From: Athripsodes cinereus
Taxonomy: Eukaryota; Arthropoda; Insecta; Trichoptera; Leptoceridae
Assembly: GCA_947579605.1 (NCBI GenBank)
Contig: OX388321.1
Coordinates: 16,359,614 to 16,423,613 of the forward strand
Direction of reading: 5' to 3'
Length of the DNA stretch: 64,000 nucleotides
Below are positions 56,242-64,000 of this stretch, one piece after another (the stretch's first letter is position 1; every line of letters begins with the position of its first letter). The notes below the pieces were generated by a model. The model was not told the DNA's origin and made no database searches. It worked only from the letters and a program-made list of their open reading frames with translations. Both the position numbers and the translations under genes were made by a program.

Positions 56242-56764
56242 TAGCTTAGACCTGTTATTCAGGTACTAAGCACGAACTGTTGGGGTAACCAGGGAGTTAC
56301 ACCTAAGTTCTCTCTTTTAAGGTTATTACGGCGTAAGCAAGTGGTAGGTGAGGATGATAGGGAAGGTCTAGAGAGGATTGTTTTGTAAGCGTTTGGTATG
56401 GTAATTTTCGTAAGTAACGTCACAATAATACTCGTGAAAATTCGTCATAATCTGTGTGTAATTTTGTAGTTAGGTATTTTATAGATGAGATAGGTATTGA
56501 AGTGAGTACGTCCTTGTAAAATTGTAATAATTATATCGTGCCATTTAGTTGTTTAGTATCTTCTAGAAGAGGTAGGTATTTTGTTGAGTATGTCTTGGTG
56601 AAATCGAGTATAATTTTTGTGCGCGATTTCGTAGTAGGTGTTTCCTTGTAGAGATAGGTATTAAATTGAGTAAATCTTTGTTGTAATTCGGTTGGATGCA
56701 ATTTTGTAGGTAATTTTTTTTTATAGAGATAGGTGTTTAATTGATTTAATAATTATTTTGAAAA

Positions 56765-57751
56765 ATGAACGGAAACGGTAAGAAGAGCGTTCGTTCTGCG
56801 ACTAGGAAGACAGCGTCTGAGCCAGAGGCGAGTACCGAAACGGAGATGGCGGACGTAAGCCAATCTCAGGGAGGGAGTACCTCCGGAATTAGGGAGAGGA
56901 CTTCTGAGAACAGAGAAAACTCTCTGTTGAGTGAGTTGTCGCGAATAGTTATTGTAGATCGCGGGGACAATGAGAGACGGGAGATATCAGCGACATATGA
57001 GGGTCGCCCAGATGAGTGCCCGGAGGACTTTATATCGGCTTGTGAAAGGCATTTCCATCGATATGAAGTGGGAGAGCAGGAGATGGTAAAGAAGGCGGCT
57101 GCTAGGTTGAGAGGTGCTGCCGGCCAATGGTGGCGTACGAGAGGCAGTAATCTCCTGCGATGGGAGGTGTTCAAGACCCTCCTGGGGCAGAGATATGGGA
57201 CGGAGGTCGCTGAACACTGTTTGTTAGCCCATATGTATGGCGATAAACAGAAGGAAGAAGAATCGGGGTTAGCCTTCCTGGAGAGGAAGTCTAAGGTTTT
57301 CCAGAGGCTTAAGGGGGACGAACCATGGGGTATGCTAGTCCCTCACATCGTAACGTTGATGACGTCACGGTATAGGGAGGCCCTAGAGAGGGACATTACT
57401 ACGATGGGAACGTACGAAGCGCTCTACAATAGAGTAATGGCGATTGATTTCCCTAGGGAAATGGTATACCCAATAGGGGAAGAGGTTAAGAGGGAGAGAG
57501 GTCCGATTCAAAATAATCGACAGAATTATAATCGGAATAATGGGAGTAATCAGAATGATCGAAATAATGGGAATAATCGGTATAGACAATTGTCATGTTA
57601 TCGGTGTAATGGCAACCATTTGCAGAGCGAGTGCCCTCAACAGAGACAGGAACAGAGAGCCGGAGGACAGGAGAGGAACACATGGCGGGGAAACGGCTCG
57701 CGCCCTGGGCAGAGAGACGACGCGGTGTCTCCAGGACCGGGGCGACAATAA
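56765..57751 (+). CDS. gag: Gag polyprotein (capsid and nucleocapsid), Ty3/gypsy
   Basis: 328 aa. After a charged N-terminal tail (1-75), residues 80-230 match the retrotransposon Gag capsid pattern: AAARLRGAAGQWW, W133 with FKTLLGQRYG, then FLERKSKVFQRL. A basic Asn-rich linker (245-275) leads to one zinc knuckle, C278-x2-C281-x3-H285-x4-C290. The usual spacing is C-x2-C-x4-H-x4-C, so it is one residue short. The protein forms the particle that packages the RNA. ATG at 56765 in AAAAATGAA is the first start in this frame. The last 40 codons overlap pol, with a GGGAAAC slippery site in the overlap. Confidence 0.92.
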   Translation: MNGNGKKSVRSATRKTASEPEASTETEMADVSQSQGGSTSGIRERTSENRENSLLSELSRIVIVDRGDNERREISATYEGRPDECPEDFISACERHFHRYEVGEQEMVKKAAARLRGAAGQWWRTRGSNLLRWEVFKTLLGQRYGTEVAEHCLLAHMYGDKQKEEESGLAFLERKSKVFQRLKGDEPWGMLVPHIVTLMTSRYREALERDITTMGTYEALYNRVMAIDFPREMVYPIGEEVKRERGPIQNNRQNYNRNNGSNQNDRNNGNNRYRQLSCYRCNGNHLQSECPQQRQEQRAGGQERNTWRGNGSRPGQRDDAVSPGPGRQ

Positions 57752-60700
57752 ACGATGATAGAAACGAAGTTGGGAGGTCCGCTCGACCACCCTCTCAACC
57801 GGCAGGTGGGAGTTATAGAGGTCGTAGAAGGAATGGGAGGCGTCTTAACCGCGGAGAGATTTCTCCAGCACGAGGAGCAGAAATGGCAGACCAGGAGAAC
57901 AGGTTCCGTCCAGAGGAACGGATAGATAGGGAGGTAACACCCTCTCATCTGGTCACTCAAGTGGAGAGTGACCCGGTTTCCAGAGGACCAGATGAGGAAG
58001 AAAGTCCTCCGAGGAGTAATGTAGGAGGGTCGTGCCACGTGTGTCATGATGAAGAGAGAGGTCTTGTTCGTACCCTCCCAAAGGTGAGAGTAAAGATCAA
58101 CGGGTGCGATTTGGTCGCCTTGGTGGACACGGCGTCTTCGCACAACTTAATTAGGCAAGGATTAGTGTTAAATGCTTGCGTCGATAATACGTCGGGTACT
58201 ACGTTACGACTTGCGGATGAAGGTGTGACCATGGCAGCAAATGGTAAGGCAGTTATGGACTTGGTAATGCAGGATCAGAATATTCCAACGGAGTTTCTAG
58301 TAGTTGATAACCTACGAGAGGAGGTCATCATAGGAATAGAATGGTTGACAGCGCAAAGGGCTGTAGTCGATCTATACAGAGGCTGTCTACACTTTGGGAG
58401 GACAGAGAGGGCTACCACGCACCTCTTACCCCAACGAAGGAAGGAGAGGGAGGATATAGAATTTCCAGAGATTCCCGCCGAACTAACTGGAGGAAAAAAA
58501 GAGGAACTGATGGGTGTGTTGCAGGAGTTTAGCGGCATTTTCTCGCCTTATGCCGGCCCTGCACCATTGCAGCCTTATAAAATAAAGTTGACAGACACGC
58601 AACCTATCAAGTTACCGCCGTATAAATTGTCAGACGTCAAGAAAAAGAACCTCTACGCGCAGCTGGAGGGAATGTTAGCTGATGGCGTGATTGAAGCCAG
58701 CAGGTCTCCTTACAGCTTCCCTATAGTGATGGCTCCAAAGAAAGGTAAGGAAGAGTTCAGGTTCTGCGTAGACTATCGGCGGCTTAATAAGGTGACGGAG
58801 GATGAGGTATCCCAACTGCCTGTAATTCAAGAAACGTTGAAGGATCTTGGAAGAGCAAGAATATTCTCCACCATCGACTTGCAGAAGGGGTATTGGCAGG
58901 TTCCTATGGAGGAATCGTCCAGGAAGTACACTGCGTTTACGACTCCAGATGGCGCGAGTTACCAATTTCGGGTCCTCCCATTTGGTTTGAAGGGGGCGCC
59001 CTCCCAGTTCCAGAAGACTATGTGCCAGGAGGTACTCGCAGGCTATCTGAGGGACTTTTGTATGGTGTACCTCGACGACATTATTGTCTATTCTGCGGAC
59101 TGGAAGACGCACATGTATCACCTACGGTTGGTGTTCGAGCGGCTGCAACAGTTTAACTTGCGTTGTGCTGCAGACAAATGTAAGTTAGCAGCCGATGAAT
59201 TGAATTATCTAGGCCACGTCGTCACGCAAGGAGGGAATCACCCTCAGGCAGTACACGAGTTGTCCATCGTAGACACACCGGTACCTACGTCACGGCGGAA
59301 ATTACGCGCATTCCTTGGGTTGTGCAACTGGTTGAGAGAATATGTGCCCAGGTTTGCCGATATGGCGGCTCCTCTGACGGATTTGCTGAGCACCAAACGG
59401 CAGTTCAGGTGGAACGATGAAGCAGATGCCGCCATGAAGAGGATTAAGGAGGAGTTATCGCAGCCACTATCGTTAAGTCGGCCCGACTTCAATCGTCAGT
59501 TTATATTGCAAACAGACGCTAGTAAGTTCGGCGTCGCGGCGGTGCTATTTCACGAGCGTCCTGACGGCGGACGCGACGTAATATCATATGCTAGCAGTAG
59601 ATTTTCAGCCACCGAACAGAGGTGGCACTCGAATGAACAAGAAGCCTATGCGGCCGTATGGGCAGTACGTAGATATAGGCCTTTCTTGGAAGGTGCCTCT
59701 TTTATATTGCGTACGGACAACAGGGCCCTCACCTGGTTGTCTAGCGCCAAGGATGAGAGGGCAAAACTAACTCGATGGGCGTTACTCCTACAGGAGTTCA
59801 ACTTTACTATCGAGCACTGCCCCGGGGAGAAGAATGAGCTCCCAGATTACCTATCGAGGAGACCGGAAGGCCCTGGAGAGGTCCACACGGATGATATGGA
59901 CCGAACTATGTATCCAGAGGTGAGACAAGAGGGTTGGAAAACCGAGGAAGTAAATTACGTTATGCAGATAGAAGGAGGCCCTAGTACTAGCCAGGGGGGT
60001 GAAGACCCCTCCGACAGCTTAGCAAGACAGATACAAGGTGCTCAACAGAGGGATTCTAGAATATCCAGACTCATGGCGTATGTTGAGAATGCCCATAGCT
60101 CTAACGACAGGGAAAGACATCTCCTCAAGCTATATACAGTGAGGGACGGTGCATTATACCGTAATATGAAGGACAATCAGGGGTACAGATTAATTGTACC
60201 TAAGTTTATGATAACGAAGGTAATGAAGAAGTATCATAATGATCCATTGGCTGGACATCCCGGCGGGAGAGAGACGCTGAGAGCGGTACAACGCCATTAC
60301 GTATGGCGAGGAATGGGAAAGGACGTGCGGCGTTATGTAAAGCAGTGTATGGTATGTGCAAGGGCGAGAGCAGCGCCTCCACAGCCACGAGCTCCCTTGG
60401 GCTCTACACAAGCAAAGCGTCCTTTTGAATTAATTTCTATAGATTTAATGGGACAATACCCACGATCGACAAAGGGAAATAAAAATATTTTGGTAGTTAC
60501 CGATTTATTTACAAAATGGGTAGAAGCTTTTCCTATGCGGGCCGGACAGGCCCCGCAAATCGTTAACATTTTAGAGACACAGATTTTCTCGAGATACGGT
60601 TATCCGAAGGCGATCGTATCCGACAATGGTCGGCAATTTGGACATCGAGCATGGAAAGAGGCCATTGCCAGGTGGCAGTGTCAGCACTGGACTACAGCGG

Positions 60701-61305
60701 TGTACCACCCCAGAGCTAATATCGTTGAGCGGAGAAACCAGGAGATAAAGAAGGGACTGAGAATCCACCTGTTAAATAAACCACACAAGCTGTGGGAGGA
60801 ATGCCTTGGTAAGGTGGTAAGTTCACTCAGAAGTCGGCAAAACGAGGCAACGGGCCTCACACCGACCCAGGCACTTCTAGGATATGAGGCTAAAAAGCCT
60901 GGAGAGTGGGCGTTGAGGACAGAGCTGGATTCAGCTCCATCGCGAGATAGGGAGGAAATGGACAGGCAGATCCGAGCGAACCAGAGGGAATATTGCAATA
61001 GGTATGCCTCAGAAGATCAGGAAGGCCGAAGTTATGCAACAGGAGACAAAGTTATGATGAGGGAGCATCCTTTGTCGAATCAGAGCGCCGGAGTGCACGC
61101 CGGTTTTGCTCCTAAGTGGTCAGGTCCCTACAGAGTATTGATTCCCATTGGTAGTGGCCGTGTATATTGGATTGATAAGCATGGGAAGCCTATAAAGGTA
61201 CATATAGATGACTTAAGAACAGCGCCAGAGGAGTGGGTAGAGATAGGGGAGGCCTCTACCCAACCACAAGAAGTAGTTGCTGAATTAGCACCACGGGGAG
61301 ATTAG
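57631..61305 (+). CDS. pol: Pol polyprotein: protease, reverse transcriptase, RNase H, integrase
   Basis: This is the open part of the -1 frame (1,224 codons from its first Met). The true product is Gag-Pol made by frameshifting at 57688. Protease: VDTASS with D166. RT (about 325-530): FSTIDLQKGYWQ with D416, VLPFGLKGAPSQFQ, and YLDD at 480-483. RNase H: TDASKFG D628, NEQEAYA E671, RTDNRALTWL D696. Integrase: zinc-binding H869, H876, C906, C909; catalytic D938, D998 and E1033. The C-terminus has a GPY/F module (WSGPYRVL ... GRVYWIDKHGK). No internal stop is present, so it may be functional. Protease DTA replaces the common DSG/DTG. Confidence 0.95.
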   Translation: MPSTETGTESRRTGEEHMAGKRLAPWAERRRGVSRTGATINDDRNEVGRSARPPSQPAGGSYRGRRRNGRRLNRGEISPARGAEMADQENRFRPEERIDREVTPSHLVTQVESDPVSRGPDEEESPPRSNVGGSCHVCHDEERGLVRTLPKVRVKINGCDLVALVDTASSHNLIRQGLVLNACVDNTSGTTLRLADEGVTMAANGKAVMDLVMQDQNIPTEFLVVDNLREEVIIGIEWLTAQRAVVDLYRGCLHFGRTERATTHLLPQRRKEREDIEFPEIPAELTGGKKEELMGVLQEFSGIFSPYAGPAPLQPYKIKLTDTQPIKLPPYKLSDVKKKNLYAQLEGMLADGVIEASRSPYSFPIVMAPKKGKEEFRFCVDYRRLNKVTEDEVSQLPVIQETLKDLGRARIFSTIDLQKGYWQVPMEESSRKYTAFTTPDGASYQFRVLPFGLKGAPSQFQKTMCQEVLAGYLRDFCMVYLDDIIVYSADWKTHMYHLRLVFERLQQFNLRCAADKCKLAADELNYLGHVVTQGGNHPQAVHELSIVDTPVPTSRRKLRAFLGLCNWLREYVPRFADMAAPLTDLLSTKRQFRWNDEADAAMKRIKEELSQPLSLSRPDFNRQFILQTDASKFGVAAVLFHERPDGGRDVISYASSRFSATEQRWHSNEQEAYAAVWAVRRYRPFLEGASFILRTDNRALTWLSSAKDERAKLTRWALLLQEFNFTIEHCPGEKNELPDYLSRRPEGPGEVHTDDMDRTMYPEVRQEGWKTEEVNYVMQIEGGPSTSQGGEDPSDSLARQIQGAQQRDSRISRLMAYVENAHSSNDRERHLLKLYTVRDGALYRNMKDNQGYRLIVPKFMITKVMKKYHNDPLAGHPGGRETLRAVQRHYVWRGMGKDVRRYVKQCMVCARARAAPPQPRAPLGSTQAKRPFELISIDLMGQYPRSTKGNKNILVVTDLFTKWVEAFPMRAGQAPQIVNILETQIFSRYGYPKAIVSDNGRQFGHRAWKEAIARWQCQHWTTAVYHPRANIVERRNQEIKKGLRIHLLNKPHKLWEECLGKVVSSLRSRQNEATGLTPTQALLGYEAKKPGEWALRTELDSAPSRDREEMDRQIRANQREYCNRYASEDQEGRSYATGDKVMMREHPLSNQSAGVHAGFAPKWSGPYRVLIPIGSGRVYWIDKHGKPIKVHIDDLRTAPEEWVEIGEASTQPQEVVAELAPRGD
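57688..57694 (+). promoter_or_regulatory. -1 ribosomal frameshift site GGGAAAC
   Basis: In the gag frame this reads G GGA AAC (codons Gly309-Asn310). Slipping back one base gives GGG AAA in the pol frame, exactly as in an X XXY YYZ heptamer. The next 60 bases are GC-rich, and CGCCCTGG can pair with CCAGG ... GGCG downstream, a possible stimulatory structure. Confidence 0.85.
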
Positions 61306-62925
61306 TTAGGGGGGTATAGAAAGTTAGCCGTGGGGTTTACGGCGGAAGAATATAGCCCCCCCTTTTTTGTTCAGTATGTTTTTGTGTGTCCCGTAAAAGC
61401 CGGGAAAACGAAAAATTACTGCAGGTGGTCAACATGGAACCGTTGACGGAATGTACATAGACTAGGTAAAATGTGTTATAGTGTAAATTTCGTAAAATGT
61501 AAATAAGTAGGTATAGATTTTTTTTTATTCCAAATAATTATAGGTCGTGTAGAAATAAGATGACTTAGATAAGAAGTTTTAGGTTTAACAAAAATGTATA
61601 TGTTCTAGGGGTTAGGTATGGTTTAGGTATATTTGGTAGGTAAATTATATTAACGGAGGTATATATATTATATTATTTGTAAAATGTGGAATTAAATTAA
61701 ATTTAATGTGTGTGATAGCTAACCGAGTTGAACAGTTGTCGGGGATCCGAATGAATGGGGGGAGCCAGGTGTTGATCGGCAGTAATTGTCGATCGGCGGA
61801 TTAATTAAGTGGAAATTAATCAGGGTCTTCCCAGGGTCACGTACGCTGTAGAAAAATCCAGAGAGTAGATCTTATGATAGGTGTCTCACATGGGACAGGT
61901 GATAATTGGTTCGCGAAACCATATCGGACTAAGTAGGGCACTTAGTCAGTTCTAAAAAGGAGGAATACCTACTTAGGATAGTCTGAGATAGTTAGAAGTC
62001 AATTTCACAACATTTAAATAGGAGGGGATAGATTAGGTATAAAGTTATCTTTTAAGATAGATTGAAGTAGCGGTTTTATTATGTGTTTGAAATTTCAAAT
62101 ACTTGTAATTTTCTTTTTTTTATTAATTTATAATGTATATAAATAAGCCTTCCACCTTGGTAATATGTTTTGATTTGATAAGAGTATTGTAAATATCATT
62201 AAGATGAGATATGGAAATTGTATTAATGATAATTGTGAAAAGATGAGAATATATACAGGAGTTAAAATTGCTTATTTAAATTAATAGATAAATTGATATA
62301 ATATAATGATAAGTTTTGCAATTTGTGTAAATAATACGTACCCGTAGTAGGTACCAGGTTGTGTGTATATATGCTAATAATGATGTATAATCACTTTGTA
62401 TGTGTGTATATATTAATAATGATGTTGATGTATAGATATTGATAAGATGTTGCATAATCACGTTGCATATGGATATATCGATGATGATGTTATGGTTTTA
62501 TATATTATGATGTAATAAGGGGGGATAGGTACAAATTATGAGAGGGTTAATTCAGCAAACGAGGGTAGCAGATGATTTAAAATTTTGAGATAATTTGAGT
62601 ATTAGTGTATTTATCCCTTTGACGCTAAAAGTTATGATTGGTAAAAAGAGTAAAACTAAATGGATTGGCGCCGGGCACTTGAATCATCTGCACTCTTAAG
62701 TTCGTTGGACTAGCACTGCGCATTTCTGAGGCTAGATCAGAGGAAGAGGAACTATAGAGGGTTCTTGAAGTTAGTTAATTGTTAGCAATGTTTGCAAGAC
62801 ACAAAAACAATTGTGTAACTTTGATAGGAGAACCTGATGTCCAGGTAGATGTTTTGATTTCTATAGGGGTGTGTAATAATTCAGATTGTGTGTGTTTTCT
62901 TTCATATGGGAGTTTTTGGTCGCCT
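61306..62925 (+). other. Non-coding region between pol and the 3' LTR
   Basis: There is no frame with an envelope-like signal or membrane segment. It is AT-rich with several G runs (AGGGGGG at 61308; AAGGGGGGATAG at 62518 could be an internal polypurine tract). The 72-aa frame at 62779-62997 enters the LTR and is spurious. Confidence 0.6.
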
Positions 62926-62937
62926 GAGTGGGGTGGA
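62926..62937 (+). promoter_or_regulatory. Polypurine tract of the gypsy element
   Basis: GAGTGGGGTGGA lies one base before the TG of the 3' LTR. It is interrupted by T. It sits between two arms of an inverted repeat (62907-62922 and 62962-62978). Confidence 0.7.
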
Positions 62938-62938
62938 T

Positions 62939-64000
62939 TGTTATGGTTCTGTATTTTAGAACGACCAAAAATCTCCCAAATACCTACATCTGTATGAGAT
63001 AAGAAAAAAAAAGTGAAATTTTGCTATCAGCGGCAAACTAGATAATTAGTAGAGCAATTATATTTATTGGTGACAAATATTTTGTTTACGAATATTATGG
63101 AAATATTTGCATATCTCACGGGGCAATAAACAGATTGCATTCGCACGTGGGAAGAGATGTCGGCATATTCTTTGTGATTTTCTAAGGGGGTCGTAAAATA
63201 TTATAGAAGATAATATTATTAGGAAGTTCGAATATCTTGTTGTGAAATAATAAACGCGGCTTCCTCAAAGAGAAAAAAGACAATATTGAAATGTAGTCCG
63301 TGGGAATGAGATATTTTGCTGAAAAACAATAAATGCGACAGTAAAATAGAACATGGAAAAAAAAAAGGGAGCTGATAAGAAATTCTATCTAGGTGGCCAG
63401 TAATTATATACGTCACGAAATACCTACCACTAATATAACGCAGTATGTATGTACTTACTTGCGTTATTGGGGGGATTATTAATAAAGAAGTGTTGATCAA
63501 TCAATTATGTATTACATTATCAGTTGTTGAAAATCATATTGAAATGAATGGAAGGATAGCCGGACTAATTAATAGGTGTGTAAGTAGGCTTATTAATACA
63601 CAGGTGAAGATAGAAAGAGAGAATAATTTATAATTACGAGAGATTCGAATTAAAGGATAGAATAATTATAGAATGTTGTTGCAATGAACCCAAAGTGTGT
63701 ACGTAAGATCTGATTTTATTGAATGAATAAGTAGAAGTGAATATAGATGTATAGATAATTAATTGATATCGGGAACTTGTTATCAATAATTTTTATTGTA
63801 TATTGTGTGAGGTGTATGTAAGGCTTTCTTTTACTAATCTTATACCTACTATGATTTTAGGTAATAATCATTGGACGTCTAGGTATAAATAAATAATGAA
63901 ATAGAATTATTTATACGATATTTACGAGGTATGAGTAGTCTTCATTATGTATTTGTAAATTTTAATTAAGTGTAGGAATAAGATAAAGATACCTAAATGT
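62939..64000 (+). repeat. 3' LTR of the gypsy element, first 1,062 bp
   Basis: It matches 52912-53972 along its whole visible length. One extra A in the run after ACATGG (10 A against 9) is the only difference I noticed. It continues past the window edge. Confidence 0.93.

Larger units (their letters stand above)
52912..64000 (+). mobile_element. Ty3/gypsy LTR retrotransposon, 3' end outside window
   Basis: In order it shows a 5' LTR from TGTTATGG (52912), a tRNA-Lys-type primer-binding site (56224), gag, a frameshift site, pol with protease-RT-RNase H-integrase, a polypurine tract (62926-62937) and the start of the 3' LTR (62939). The visible 1,062 bp of the 3' LTR match the 5' LTR, and the only difference I noticed was one base in a poly-A run, so the insertion is young. 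PR-RT-RH-IN order and integrase type place it in Ty3/gypsy. No env-like gene is present. If both LTRs are about 3.3 kb the element is about 13 kb. Its TSD cannot be seen. Confidence 0.93.

Noticed and set aside
57637..58143. 168-aa minus-strand frame opposite pol
   Set aside because: Antisense of the pol N-terminal region, with no recognisable domain.

Overview
The window is AT-rich eukaryotic DNA, most likely from an insect: it holds a tRNA-derived SINE family, RTE-, CR1- and jockey-like LINE debris, mariner-type elements, palindromic MITEs, a Ty3/gypsy element and a secreted Gly/His-rich structural protein of insect type. The order cannot be fixed from sequence alone. No rRNA, functional tRNA, CRISPR array or bacterial-type operon was seen. 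I recognise only one convincing host gene; nearly everything else is transposable elements or AT-rich spacer.

Layout. 1-2.78 kb: a SINE, and a LINE fragment with its target-site duplication (TSD). 2,782-10,855: a complete but non-coding LTR retrotransposon on the minus strand, with 2.34-kb LTRs that differ at only two sites I could see, a 4-bp TSD, a primer-binding site and a polypurine tract. 10.9-23 kb: AT-rich DNA with palindromic MITEs, a 47-bp minisatellite and LINE 3' ends. 23,636-24,931: a complete mariner-superfamily transposon with an intact DD41D transposase. 25.3-32.7 kb: RTE LINE copies, a 0.5-kb foldback, a pair of 51-bp inverted repeats and weak candidate exons. 36-46.3 kb: MITEs (one Harbinger-like), nested LINE remnants, three short RTE copies and an internally deleted mariner.

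47,613-49,610: an intronless open reading frame for a 665-aa secreted protein, with a signal peptide, a long Gly/His/Tyr repeat and a His/Lys-rich tail, preceded by a TATA box. This is the main host gene.

52,912 to the window end: a young Ty3/gypsy retrotransposon. Its 5' LTR appears to be about 3.3 kb. It contains a TATA box and tandem short hairpins, and is followed by a tRNA-Lys-type primer-binding site, gag, a GGGAAAC -1 frameshift site in exact register, and pol (protease, RT, RNase H, integrase, GPY/F). About 1.6 kb of non-coding DNA and a polypurine tract follow, and the first 1,062 bp of the 3' LTR run off the window.

The elements form clear layers. The two LTR elements and the DD41D mariner look young. 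The RTE copies are 5'-truncated, and several have TSDs. Older LINE and unclassified repeats are broken by later insertions. The main candidates for something undescribed are the non-coding LTR element and the long, hairpin-studded gypsy LTR.
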